A DNA stretch of 64,000 nt from Metridium senile (Eukaryota > Cnidaria > Anthozoa > Actiniaria > Metridiidae), in NCBI GenBank assembly GCA_949775045.1, contig OX459096.1, positions 38,611,316-38,675,315 of the forward strand, in the 5' to 3' direction. This document shows, in pieces, positions 35,190-47,062 of this stretch; position 1 is the stretch's first letter; every line of letters starts with the position of its first letter. The translations under genes and the position numbers were made by a program. The notes beneath the pieces were generated by a model. The model had not been told where the DNA came from. It did no database searches and was given only the letters and a program-made list of their open reading frames with translations.

Positions 35190-35640
35190 CATCGTTGATC
35201 ATCACTATCATCATTATTATCATCGGCGCAGTATCGATATGTTATCATATCTTTCTTCATTATCAGTCATCGTTATCATTTTCACCATCATCACCATCAC
35301 CATACGTCTTCATTATCAGCCATCGCCATCATCTTTACCATCATCACCATCGATCATCTTCATTATCAGCCATCGCCATCGCCATCATCTTTACCATCAT
35401 CATCAACACCATGCGTCTTCATTATCAGCCATCGTCATCATCTTTACCATCATCACCATCACCATGCGTCTTCAATATCAGCCATCGCCATCATCTTTAC
35501 CATCATCATCAACACCATGCGTCTTCATTATCAGCCATCGCCATCATCTTTACCATCATCACCATCACTATGCGTCTTCAATATCAGCCATCGCCATCAT
35601 CTTTACCATCATCACCATCAAAAATAATGATTATCAATTC
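35190..35640. repeat. Minisatellite, ~48-60 bp units
   Basis: Units contain CATTATCAGCCATCGCCATC, then ATCTTTACCATCATCACC, then ATGCGTCTTCA. About seven copies are present between 35255 and 35620, alternating TTCATTATCAG and TTCAATATCAG variants. It is open in two frames, but the encoded His/Ser-rich repeat has no other support as a gene. Confidence 0.85.
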
Positions 35641-36240
35641 ATACCACAATTAGATAATGTAGAGTGCTACTTACTATGCATGTCAGCTTTGTCCTAATGA
35701 TCTTTACAATTAATTAGCCATATCTACAGACCGCTATTTAAAGGAGTATTTATATTATAAATTCCAGACAGATGGTTTACATTGATCAACTACAAAAAGC
35801 AATAATGAATTTTAAAATAAACGAGAAAAACCGTGAAAGAAGATAACGAAAATTGAATGAAACAACATCACAAAGACATCCATCGTGGGATAAAAAAAAA
35901 ACGTTTTCAAAAACCTACGAAAATGACGTCAAATAAACTTACGTGGGGTCGAGGATAACTCAGTACACCGTACGGTGGAAATACCAAAAAATAGCAGGAT
36001 ATCTTTTCTTGGGCTTCTCTAGGAAATACATACAACTCAAAAACTGATTCGTTACCGTTTGTCGTTAAGTATGGCAGTAGTTATAGTCACCTCCAACAAC
36101 TCTAATACCCCTGGAGCATATAATATACCTGTTTTAAAATAGGCTAACGATCTGACAGCTGACACTAAACATTTCACTTTTACAAAATGTGAGCTTCCCA
36201 AATTTTAATTTTATAACATCGTTCGACTTTCACTAAATAT

Positions 36241-36493
36241 ACCTAATTCAAAAAAGGTTGACGGGCGAACGGCGATTGCACGACCGAAAGGGACTGTGGG
36301 TAATATTCCATTTTAAATTACCCAAACACCGTTCAGCGATGACCTTAGATGGGTGTCTCGAAGGTTTTGCTGAACGTTGGAGGCCTTATTTGGGTAACTT
36401 AGAAACGAATAAGGAATGTGTATTACCCATACTTCCTTTCGGTCGTGCAATCACCAACCGTCGTTCGCCCCTTCAACCTTTTTTGAATTAGGT
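36241..36493. mobile_element. MITE with ACCTAATTCAAAAAAGGTTGA ends, copy 2
   Basis: The terminal inverted repeats are about 55 bp. The left is ACCTAATTCAAAAAAGG, then GCGAACGGCGATTGCACGAC. The right is GTCGTGCAATCACC, then CCTTTTTTGAATTAGGT. The interior has a further inverted pair (GGTAATATTCC, TTACCCAAAC). Same family as 17705-17962. Confidence 0.85.
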
Positions 36494-36502
36494 GTATATT
36501 AG

Positions 36503-36655
36503 CCTCCTCTACAGGCGCGTCTCTGTGATCTAATTTGGATTTTCTTTGCTGCTTCAGAGAGGGACTAGGCGCTCTTCTTTCTCTTTGCCTCTCCCCCTCT
36601 CGTTTTTCCCCTCACCACAGGAAGCCCGAAGAAGAGATATAAGAGATGCCTGCGC
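36503..36655. mobile_element. Interspersed repeat with TAGCCTCCTC end, copy 2
   Basis: It begins TAGCCTCCTCTACAGG and includes TCTCTGTGATCTAATTTGG, GAGGGACTAGGCGCTC, CTTTGCCTCTCCCCCTC and ATGCCTGCG. It is the reverse-oriented relative of 17277-17484. It starts about 10 bp from the end of the preceding MITE; the pair also occurs together near 17.3-17.96 kb. Confidence 0.75.
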
Positions 36656-36749
36656 ATTTAAATTTCACATGTCCGATACAGATTTCATATACAGGTGTCT
36701 GGCCATCCTTTTTGAAATTAGGTATATAGTATTCGATTTGAATAACTTT

Positions 36750-36855
36750 TGGTATTGACTGACTAGCCTCTCTTACATGAGAATTGCCCATTCCAACGTG
36801 AACACGAGGCTAGACAGCTAACAACAATAGGTCTCCATACTTCGATTGGCTCTAT
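36750..36855. repeat. Interspersed repeat 'CACGAGGCTAGACAGCTAA', partial copy
   Basis: The words CAACGTGAACACGAGGCTA, ACAATAGG, CCATACTTCGATTGG, CTATA match the right half of 46557-46690. It lacks the left end. Confidence 0.55.
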
Positions 36856-36989
36856 ATTATTATAACAACTAAGATTTATATCATCATTTTTGTTGTAATA
36901 TAAACTAAAGAAACATCTACCCACAAAGAATGTTTTTATTTTCAGTTTGACTGGCTAAATTCTACTTGATATTTAACAATTTTTTGTGG

Positions 36990-37262
36990 AAGGCGAAGTA
37001 AATATCGGTGAATAATAACCGAGATGGAATCAAGGTTATTATTCACCGATATTCACTGAGCCTAAGGTTGATAATTGTTTTAGTATTAATACAAAAGTGA
37101 TTATTTCAAAAAGTAAAAATAACCAGCCTTTTTTTAAAAAAAACCCTGTTCATTTCTTATTGCTAATAGTGCGCAAAACGCTGTAGGTGATTATCAAGAA
37201 ATGGTGTGAATCACCAAGCGCCATTTTATATAATCACTTGCATATTTATACTAAAATTATTT
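36990..37262. mobile_element. MITE with palindromic end GTAAATATCGGTGAATAAT, copy 2
   Basis: The left end is a hairpin (AAATATCGGTGAATAATAAC and TTATTATTCACCGATATT). The body (TGATTATTTCAAAAAGTAAA, AACCAGCC, GCGCAAAACGCTGTAGGTG) is the reverse of 8490-8855. This copy has the intact site that the 74-bp element interrupts at 8.57 kb. Confidence 0.75.
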
Positions 37263-37348
37263 ATGGGAATGGTGGGCTATAAACTTTCAAAAAATGACAA
37301 GACAAAAACAATTGATGAAGGCCATATTAATATTGGTATGGATGATTT

Positions 37349-40300
37349 CTAAGCAGTCTTATGAGCTTCACCCTCTGAGGAAGGAGCAGGTGGGATCACA
37401 GCCACTGGGATATGAGCATGATGGACGGTATAATCACTGACACTGCCTAAGAAAGTACGACGAACTGTTCCTAGACCTCTAGAACCCATGATGATCATAT
37501 CAGCATGCTCATCTTGGGCAAATTTGCAGATGACTTCTCCTGCTTTGCCACTTTCTTTAAACAGCTTGAATTTGAACTAAAACCAAAACACAAAACCAAA
37601 ATAATTACAAAAGCCATACAAAAGTTTATAAATAAGTTATATTTGGTAATTACAAAATTGGTAGGTAGGTAGGTAGATAGGTAGTTTAATTATTAAATTC
37701 CACTTATAAAATTCATGAATAATTAATAAGCATTTGACAAAAGAAATCACGTCCGTGAAGGTTGTATTTTAGATACAAATCGTCCTGATTTGCTAAAATT
37801 TTAACTTAAATTTTCTCAACCTGATTTACTTTTATCTTGACAATTTTAGTAAAATATGAGTATTCTAAATCATCATTTTCTAAAATCATCACACTATAAA
37901 CAAATCTGCAGCAATATCGTAGAGAAATGTGAATAGTGCATTGTAGCTACACATACAAAAAGCTACCAATATTTCTTTGCAAATCTTTTCTCTTTCAGTA
38001 TTGAATCAAATAAAGAATAAAGAATATATAATAGAATATGAAAATTTCTGTTCAAACAGTGGGGGTGGGGATAGGGAGTCTCCCCCTGAATCCATGATAT
38101 TCTGGTAGTTGTATTCAATCATGAAATGATAGACAAACTGATAGTTAGTAGTGGATTTTAATCTCATTGGTTTCTTTTGATCTTTATCACCTAGTACAAA
38201 CTAGATTGTCACTTCTCTTGCACAGCAAAGGGAAATCAGCAATATATGCACTGAAGAAATAGAAAACGAGGCAGTGTGCTCTATCGAGTTATAGAACATG
38301 CTGGAATTTTAAGAAGATGAGCGAAGCGTTAGGAGAAGCATGACGCGTAGCAGAGTGGTTCTCAGCACTTCTTGAGTCTTCTTAAAATTCCCAAGAGCTT
38401 TATTTAAGCAATAGAAGCCAGTTCCTATGACTCTACCGGTGAAATAGAGCACGCGGGATGTTGGGAGAAACACGAGAAAAGTTATAAAATCACGAGCTGA
38501 AAGCGAGTGATTTTATAACTTTTTCGAGTGTTTCTAACAACATCCCAAGTGCTCTATTTCACTGGTAGAGTCATAGGAACTGGCTTCTATTGCTTTTATA
38601 ATATAGCAATGCTGGTTTTCCGTAAAAACGTAGTTTTATTTGCTGATTAAAATTGTAATTCTTAAAACTAACACCAGTGCCCAATGAACCAATCACAATC
38701 AGTGTACTATTGAGCAATCTTGACCAAAAAGGACCAAGGTGCTGTTCACTTTCTTCCCGGGTCTTTTTGCTAGCTAAAAAGAAGGAATTTCATTTATAAA
38801 ACCGTTAAAACATAGCTTTGGTTGACTTCTGTGGCTAAAAACAAAAACCTTTAGCTGAACTCTTGCATGAGACTGACATATATACAGCAATTCAAGCGAA
38901 TTTGAGTGGTGAAAGCCGTGCCGACTGACAGCAATTTATCACACTGAGAAAAAAAACAGTTTGAACAAGACAAGCTTGCTGTGTACAACGTTTTGAAGTT
39001 AAAAAGAACAAAGACCACATCTACAAGATTACTTAGGCTGCTGAAAGTATGTATTTATTTACTTTTAATCAATCGTGGTTTAAGGTTTATCAGTTTCTGT
39101 TTTCATTTTGACGAGAGGCTAGAATTGAAAGATAATTGTAAATCTGCCTTTTTGTTCACATTGCTTGTTTTCAAACATGGTTTATTTATAAGAATAAAAA
39201 ACTTGAAAGCACATTTATAATTCTGTAATTGATTGTGTGTTTGTTTGTTTTTATAAAACAAAATATAATATTTTGCCGTCGATAAATTCAACGAACATGC
39301 AAGTTATTTGTTCAAGATTAATCGAGTTCAATTGCAAAAAAATCTCACTTATTCACTATGAAATTATCTTCATATGTCAAGGATAAAATGAAGTAAAAAT
39401 TATTGCCACTTTGAAACGCTGTTTTCCTTTTGTTTTTGTTTGTTTTGATCAAATTCAACTTTTGACTTCCAACTTTACAGTTTGTCTAAAGGCGGCGTAT
39501 TTTCAAAGCCATTTCTCTGATTTTTGTCGCCTTTGAATTGCATTTCATTGCACCGTAGGCTTCAGGGTTTAGGTTACCAGAAAGTTCACAAGATGGAAAG
39601 TCTTTTTACATTTTAATAGCCGTTTTTAGTAGATGTAGTAGCTTATAACAGAACAACTCTTATTAAAATTGTGAGCTGTCAATCAAAAACCATGTCTCTA
39701 CCGGTGAAATAGAGCATAGCTTTTTTGAGTGAATCAACCAATCAGAGCTTACGTACTATCTAAGCTATATTATAAAACTCGATAGAGCACTGCTGCAGAG
39801 TTTTCTATTCCTTTTATACAATATTTAGTAGTTAAAATCAAACAAATAGACGTTTCGCGCTCTGTCGAGTTATAGAGAACGCTTAATCAACATATCAGAA
39901 TGCGCGATTGATGTCAAACATTTTATAACATCTTTATATAAAGAGAGATGCTCTTTAAAACTTTCCATCATGTTACCTTTTTAGCTTGACATAATCTTCC
40001 TACAGCTTCTAATCTCTCCTTGGCTTCTTCATCGGCTGCTTTAACAAGGTCATCCCACTCTTTGTAATAAGCATAGCCATCTAACAATACAAAGAAGGAA
40101 CACTAATTTATATGTACGACATGGTGTGTGAAGATGAGGCAGGCAAGAAGTAGTGGTTTAGAGACATGCGAGGTGAATAGCTGTCAAAGTTCTCACACTT
40201 TAGAATATGATATATCTAGATATGTAATGATATGTAACTATAAACCAAGCTAGCTGTTGGTAGAAATGTAAATAAGTACTGGTTTGTTAAGTAAAAGTTC

Positions 40301-42928
40301 AAATGGAAATCTAATATCACATGAATTGTAAAAACTATGTGTTTTTTTTAAAGGACAGACTGCACATGTTGCTATTATGTAGTTTAAAATCCCATGGGGT
40401 TGGTGAATGACTCCAATAACATGGTTTTACCAGGTGCCAATCTTCGTAGTTATGGCAAACATCTAGTGCAGAGGCATATATATATCTGTTTGAGTTAAGT
40501 GAACTCTCCAAAGTTGTCAGCCTTAACAACTACCTCTGTGATCTTTGTATTCATCAGATATCAATTATGTCTACGGTGGCAATTTGTAAATGTTTTTGCA
40601 TTACCATTGAATTATATATTCTCCTGTGTACTATGACTTACGACTGTACTAACCCGAGGGTCGTATCTTAGAAAACTCTGATAAAGGGTCAATACGTCAC
40701 CCTCGTAAAACAAAGATAACAAACAAACATACGTTTACATTAAACTTATATTGACCTTATGAGCAAAGCTAGTAAGCATTCTCTTACCCAGACCCTTCTC
40801 AGCTTCACTGATCAAAGGCTCTGGTCGGCCTTAAATCCAGCGTCAATATGATTGGTTGAAATAATTACATGCGCAATCAGCGATAATTATACACATTTTC
40901 TACGCAACGATTTTGTTTTGATGTTGCTAGAGACAACTGCCTACTAGAAATGTACCTTTGAAAGCATTTACTTGGTTTCAGACTAGATTTACCAATGAGG
41001 CCGTCACATTCGGGAAAAAAAATTATAATTTGGGAAATTTGCTACCCATCAGTTGGTAAATGGTCGTTAATCTCAGTCTAGTTTTTAAAAGAGTTCTGAG
41101 AGCTGAGACATTTCAATGGCTAGTTGCGAAATACTGGCTGGCAAGTAATTAGCAGCAGACAACTGATAACCGTACGTTGGGTCCGTGGGAATGTCTGAGA
41201 ACAGAAAGACTATTAGCAGATAACAAACTCTCCAATTTATTTACTTTCTTCGAGCACTTGACATAACTATAACCATAACCACAATTTGTTTATCTTTAGG
41301 ATCGAATTTTACGTTTAGTTTGGGTTAACGCATCAGCGACAATTAACTTGAAATTCGCCATTTTTTTACCGGAAGTTAGAAAATATTGAGCATGCACATC
41401 TCTGACGACCCAGATTCTGGGTCTTCCGGTTTGTGTCCGACCAGAGCCTTTGATCAGTGAAGCTGAGAAGGGTCTGGGTAAGAGAATGAGCTAGTAAGCA
41501 ATTTTAAAAGTAAGACTAAAACACACATAATGTATTGTAGCTATTGTATAGCATTACTTACATGGATAGGGTGCCGCAGGCATTGATGGCAGCTCAAATG
41601 CATGAATGACTAACAAAAGATCATTTTCATGATACATATTCTCACAGTAAACTAGGAAAAAAATAAAACATGTTAATCAAATATAAAAATTTGTAGATAA
41701 TTTAATTGTGCATACTATTTATTATACATATACAATAAATGTCAATATATTATTATCAGTTTTTTTTCTGAGAGATACACATATACACATCCAAATTATG
41801 ATGCTGGTACCATTTTATATGTAATGCATGCATTGATACTGTATGATGCTGGACTCCAGGTCACATGACTTATTAATTAATTACTAAATAAAAGTCAAAT
41901 TCCTGCTCACTTGGGGGTCTTGATGAAGGAATTCAGTAATAAATCAATTTATGTTGTACTAAGCTTCATATTCACATCATGGTATACAAAATTTTGATAT
42001 ATATAATTCTGAGACAGTAAGTATGTTTACATTTTTAAGTTAAAGTTTAGCATCGGATAATTTGTAAGACATATCTGCACACAGATAAATATTACCAATG
42101 TAGTGTAGTAAATCCACTAAAGTATTGTTCCCTCTGCAACATTTTATTTCCTATGTTAATGTTGATTATGGTCATTTGCATTTTGTACCTTTCAAATGCA
42201 AATTGTATGTAGTTCAGACATTTGTTGACAAAGACGTCATTAACCAGGCGTAAAAGTTTGCATTTGGACGAGTCAGTTTTTCCCAAAACCATTTTCCATT
42301 TGAAAATAAAATTTCCAAGCTTCAATTAAAAACCTAAACCTTCAAAGTACTGTTGCTGCTGATGCTCTTACGATCTACAAGTTAACCACCATCTTCCATA
42401 TGCAAACAAACAACGCTGCCCGAAGCAACTTACATTTATATTAGTGGACATCATTTATATCTAAGTGATGACACAATTTAACGCTAAAAGTTTCTTGAAG
42501 GTTTCTGTACACTATGAACAACATACTTAAAGAATTTGATTAGGATTTGGTGTGAGAATTACGAAAGCTATGTGCTGACTTGTGCCAATCACCTGAGCTG
42601 CACGCTATATCCGACATTATCCGAGTTGCACAAAGGTTTAGCTCGACTGTCCGTTTCAAAATCAAACAGTCAGTTAACAATTTAATCTACAGTGTTTATT
42701 AACACATCTACTTCTATTAACAGATAAAAATGATGCTTTTGAAGACATATTTTCAATGAATTCAATATCACAATCATCGTCATATATAAGCTTACAAGAT
42801 CGAATTTCTTCCTATCATTCAAACTTGTACATAATGTACAATATCGTAAGTAAATACTTACATTCAAAAGCTCTATGACTGTGTTCACTTCCATCGATAG
42901 CCAAGACAACTTTGCGTTCACCAGACAT
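37349..42928 (-). CDS. Universal stress protein gene 5 (four exons, 162 aa)
   Basis: Coding exons: 42862-42928, 41562-41651, 39977-40080 and 37349-37576, phases 1, 1, 0, intron 1 splitting a Phe codon. The product is a compact single-domain USP: SGERKVVLAIDGSEHSHRAF at the N-terminus, LLLVIHAFELPSMPAAPYP in exon 2, YAYYKEWDDLVKAADEE in exon 3, and the nucleotide-binding motif G118-SR-G121-x9-G131-S132 in exon 4, followed by SVSDYTVHHAHIPVAVIPP. A short polar tail (SSEGEAHKTA) ends the protein. Length and layout are typical of the family. With gene 4 it shares an 'AIDGS' strand-1 motif, unlike the PVDGS and ACDGS groups. Introns 2 and 3 contain a 712-bp TIR element and a long palindrome. Confidence 0.92.
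38411..38595. mobile_element. Palindromic element with ~85-bp arms (CAATAGAAGCCAGTTCC)
   Basis: The left arm (CAATAGAAGCCAGTTCCTAT, TCTACCGGTGAAATAGAGCA, GGATGTTGGGAGAAACACGA, TTATAAAATCAC) is mirrored on the right (GTGATTTTATAACT, CGAGTGTTTCTAACAACATC, TGCTCTATTTCACTGGTAGA, GGAACTGGCTTCTATTG). Related half-sites occur at 38270-38300, 39695-39720 and 39775-39880, so the whole 38.27-39.89 kb stretch may be one composite insertion in intron 3 of USP gene 5. Confidence 0.8.
40777..41488. mobile_element. 712-bp TIR transposon (non-autonomous) with 10-bp TSD
   Basis: The ends are nearly perfect inverted repeats of about 52 bp: CATTCTCTTACCCAGACCC...GGCTCTGGTCGG on the left and CCGACCAGAGCC...GGGTCTGGGTAAGAGAATG on the right. 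It is flanked by the direct repeat AGCTAGTAAG (40767-40776 and 41489-41498). No transposase-like open frame lies within. TSD length fits a Mutator-like (9-11 bp) mechanism. It is in intron 2 of USP gene 5, 74 bp from exon 2. Confidence 0.85.
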
Positions 42929-45179
42929 AATGTTTGATGCCAAGTATTATTGCTAAATTAAATTCACCGTGCAGTGATAACCAACACGTATCTTGAAGGC
43001 TATCAGATTACGGCTAGTGTCCAGGTCTCTGGAAGTATAACGCGGTCCTTTGCAACTCGTGGATTCCAGGTGTGAAAGCTCTAAAACAACGACAGCTTTT
43101 AAAACTAAACACCAAAAATTAAAGATAATCATGCATACAATAATATTCATTTCCAAGTGCTGTTAATTTTGATAGTTGGGATTCGGTTTCTTATTCTTTA
43201 AAAAAAAACCTATTTTATCGCCTGTTGCGAAGAAAAATCAATACCTTCATAGATACAATTAAAGTATTGAAATACTACTGTAAGATTGACTCAGCTATAT
43301 ATTATAATTTAAACTGCTATGAATCGCATCAGGTCAGAGGCTACTGGTGACTCTACTACTGGTGACATTGTAACCCCGTACCAACCAAACCACCATTAAT
43401 ATGTTAGTGAGGAGGGTGTCATGAACCCAGCAGGACCGACAAAAAAACAAAACCTGTCAAAGGGCGGGTGATCTCGTCTTGATCCAACGGCCAGCATGCA
43501 GAAAGCTTCGGTGGATATACGCTTGACAATCGGCCCGCGATCACTTAATCATGCATGCAGTCCTGAAGATTTCAGCCCGTGACAACAGAACATCAAGACA
43601 TCAGACATCAGACAAGCCGTAAGAACTAATAATGGCAGAAGCTAAGCTTAGCACGATAAAATGAATATATTATACAAATTAGGTAATACCTAATAGCGGA
43701 GCTCTCAGTTTGTTTTCTTACAACATCAATATGCGCATGTAAATAGTTTTTGTGCATGGGTCATAAAAACTGTACATGATGATGTAGACGTATTTGTTCG
43801 TATTTGAAAGAAATACTATTTCTTACTGTTCAAGAGTTACTTAAGAAAAAAACGAGAAATATCATTCTGGGATATATCAAGAGAGGATAAATAAGAGAGC
43901 GAAACTCCTATACTAGCCCGCGCGCCATGTAAATTCACATCCGAGCTATTTTAAGTAACACCAAAACACCTTACCCTTCTCCTGAGCGTAAAAATTGGCT
44001 TGCCCAGCTATACTCCCGTGCGTTGGATTTTGTAACTTCCGAACATTTCCGTAAACTTCAGATCAAAATATTTATAGTAAAAGGACGATCTTCGCCGAAA
44101 AAAAAGTTTAAGAAACAAAAAACCTGGCAAAAAAAACTGAAATCTGAGGATCTTCCTCAGGTTTCAATTCCCTCAAGACTGAAATTACAAAATGAAAAGT
44201 ACAAGAATATCCACGGCGCCTAGCTAGCGTTTATAGCGAGGAAAGTTGTCATGCATCGACACAAAGTTTTTTTCATCAAAAAAGGATTTTAAAAACAAGT
44301 TTATGGATAAACTATCAATGGATATTACTTTTCTGTAAGTAGAAAATTGTAGTAAATGTAACCATGCTGTAATGGCCATGGAGTTGTTGTCGTTTTAATT
44401 TTATGCGTTTTTTCAGTCTTTTCAAATCAACGTGACAAGTTCTATTTTTGGCGCGTTTCAGCAATGCCAAGGCACCTTTTTGCTTCAAAAGCAAGACAAA
44501 ACGCTGAGAAAAATCAAGATTTCGAGCTTCAAATTGACAAAAACATTATTTGAACTAGACCTTAATAGAATGGTAACTATGTATTAAAAGGAAAAAAGGA
44601 AATTTTAAAGCATTTCTTTGTAAAAAAAAAAAAAACATTTTTATCGTATTGGATTTACTAAAAAGTAGTCATGGCAAATCTTCAAAACAAAACAAAAAGT
44701 TATTTTCAACACAGGATCGATTTGAAAAGACAAGGATTTTAAAACAAGGTATTTTATTATGAAAAACTTTGTGTAAAACATCATTTTCGACTTTGAAGTA
44801 AAAACTACTAAAAAAAGCTCGTTTAGTAAGCATAAAATAGTCAATATTGCTAAATAAACAGAAGTTATTCAACCAATTTTAAATTGTGTTTGTATTTCAA
44901 TTTATCTTTGATGTTTTCCGTTTATGAGGTTTAAAAAGTACATCAATAAACACCTTTCAATCGACCAAAGTACAATTTACACATGCACAAACATCGTTTC
45001 ATGTACGGTTTTATCTCAAAATGTAAATAAAATGGAGATAAACCTTTTCTCTTTTCTTTCTATAATAAAACAGAGAACGGATTTTTCCTTTTTGAGGCTT
45101 AATTATTGCAAGTTTTGAGGTGTTTTTTTTTCACGCTCGGTATATCAAATGCTTATAAGCAGTTTTTTTTTCTCTCAAA

Positions 45180-45530
45180 AACTTGAAACAAATAATAATC
45201 TTGAACTTAAGCTTACTTTATCGGTGATTATTTTCCTGAGGTTTTCTTCTCTTCAATGACATTGATCATATTTTGACTGCAAAACAGTCCCTACTTTTAC
45301 ACAAAAACTATTACAAAACGAGTTGAATATTGAACTAATTTAGGCTGCAAAACAGACCCTACTTTTGCACGAAAACTACGACGAAACGAGTTGAAGATCG
45401 ATTGAACTAATTTTTGAGTTTTGTCTCTCAAAAACTTGAAACAAATGATAATCTTGAACTTACTTTATCGGTGATTATTTTCTTGAGGTTTTCTTTCTAC
45501 AATGGCATTGATCATATTTTGACCAATAGA
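45180..45530. repeat. Direct duplication
   Basis: Segments starting CTCAAAAACTTGAAACAAAT at about 45175 and 45427 run in parallel for roughly 100 bp (TTACTTTATCGGTGATTATT, TTGATCATATTTTGAC). Between them a ~65-bp block with CCCTACTTTT and AACGAGTTGAA is itself doubled. Confidence 0.7.
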
Positions 45531-46136
45531 TGTAATGTAATTTACTTGGATTTTGATGGATTAAACATTGTTCATAGTTCAACTGCCAAGCTTGAAAATC
45601 CTTCAATAAACTGTGCCGATCGGGAAGCGATTTGAAGACAGTTTTCATAACAAACAAGGTCGCTTCTTTATCAATGTTTTTTAAATTGCTGTCAGAATCG
45701 AACTATTCTTCCGCGAAGGAAAATACGTTTTCTTGATCTTTTGTAATCAGTCTTTTGCTTTTCTTTAGTATATAAATTTCTTTAATTTCGTTTTTGTGTC
45801 CTTCAAGTTTATGTTCTTCTTCGAACAAAACTCTCTTTATGTTCTTTGAACTTCATCTTTCTCCGTTCATATTTTGTATTAATGAAAGCTCTGCTTTTAG
45901 CAAGTACTATTTTGTTGTTGTTTTTTTGACTTTTTTGTCGATAAAAGAACAACTTTGCTTTGTTGATCTAGTGCTATTTAGCGCGCGCGTCACTTTAATT
46001 CGTTCCCGCCGAAATGTAACAGCCAATCAGAATCGCGATGTACACGGACGTACGGACGGACGTACGGACAGCTGGGCTACCTGTGCCGGTCGATGAAAAA
46101 TCAACTCGATAGGTTACCATTTTTTCTTAAGTATGG

Positions 46137-46252
46137 TGCTCCGCTTGCGCGGGCCTTCGGCCCGCGCGGAGCTCCGCTATTAATGTGTAAAATGTTGAGT
46201 GTAATGTGTAAAATGTTGAGTGTAATGTGTAAAATGTTGAGTGTAACGTGTA
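46137..46252. repeat. GC-rich palindrome followed by a 21-bp tandem repeat
   Basis: GCGCGGGCCTTCGGCCCGCGC (about 46148-46168) is a perfect-looking hairpin flanked by GCTCCGC words. It is followed by four copies of GTGTAAAATGTTGAGTGTAA (about 46185-46248). The local GC content contrasts strongly with the AT-rich surroundings. Confidence 0.8.
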
Positions 46253-46556
46253 AAAAGTGAGAGGATTAAAAGGTACGCACATGAAACATTTTTAACCCTA
46301 AAAGGTACGCCGATCACCCCTACCACTAGGACAAAAATGTGTATATATTCATTCATTCAACATATTGTCCATTGAGTTTTGATTTTATTCAATTCACATT
46401 CACAAACATGGATAAAAAAATAATGAAAACTAATAGGCCTTTTGCAAGACGTAGTCTATATAAACTCCTATTATATATCTTTTTATGTAACATTTGTGAC
46501 TCTAGCAATTTCAAAACTTTGAAAACACTCATGAAATTAACGTTTACCTAATACAC

Positions 46557-46692
46557 CGAATCAAAATATGGCGGCCAATTTGAATAGCCCAGCCTCGCAT
46601 ACATGTGAAAACTCTATTGTTTTCCAACGTGAACACGAGGCTAAACAGTCAAGAACGATAAGAGTACGCCATATTTCGATTCGGTCTATACA
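46557..46692. mobile_element. MITE 'ACCGAATCAAAATATGG', fullest copy
   Basis: The ends ACCGAATCAAAATATGGCG and CGCCATATTTCGATTCGGT are inverted repeats. Inside lie CCCAGCCTCGCAT and CGTGAACACGAGGCTAAAC, also approximately mirrored. Relatives occur at 25384-25532 and 36750-36855. Confidence 0.75.
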
Positions 46693-47062
46693 GTAAATTT
46701 CATTGCTACACGCCCGACAGAGTTCCTCAAGTGAGTTGGCGATTCTCTTCCGTCAATCAAACATAAATTTTCTGGAGATTTTAGAAAAACAATTACAACA
46801 GCATATTTTTCGGGCCTAATGATACATTTTAGGTATCGGATAGTTGAAATTGAATAATTTCAATAATATATTGGTATTTTTGACTCAGTTTTCTATTTGA
46901 AATAACATTTGTTATACCTGTTTTATTTTCACATCTACCATTTTTTAATAGTCTAAGACATTAGTTGTTTAGACAAATTTGGCTTGATCAGACGGAATGA
47001 AATCGGTTGTAATATTTTAAATCATTATTACAATGGACAGTTTGACTGTCTAAGAAGTAATG

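Larger units (their letters stand above)
34921..37348. other. Spacer between USP genes 4 and 5
   Basis: It holds the presumed promoter of USP gene 4, a CATCAT-rich minisatellite (35190-35640) and four MITE-like repeats between 36241 and 37260. No gene is visible; the longest open frame (34876-35697, plus) runs through the minisatellite. Confidence 0.6.
42929..47062. other. Spacer between USP genes 5 and 6
   Basis: No gene was recognised. It contains a small direct duplication (45180-45290 and 45420-45525, sharing CTCAAAAACTTGAAACAAAT), a doubled 'CAAAACAG(T/A)CCCTACTTTT' block (45281 and 45346), a GC-rich palindrome (about 46137-46180), a 21-bp tandem repeat (46183-46250) and a repeat at 46557-46690. 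Open frames of up to 100 codons here lack recognisable features. Confidence 0.5.

Noticed and set aside
35190..35640. Regular repeats that could suggest a CRISPR-like array
   Set aside because: Units are contiguous and lack unique spacers, and the DNA is clearly animal. This is a minisatellite.
34876..35697. 273-codon open frame on the plus strand and a 152-codon overlapping frame
   Set aside because: Both are the translated CATCAT minisatellite. Two frames are open at once, which points to repeat composition rather than coding.
44023..44223. 66-codon Lys-rich plus-strand open frame
   Set aside because: Short, low-complexity and without an identifiable family; likely chance in an AT-rich spacer.
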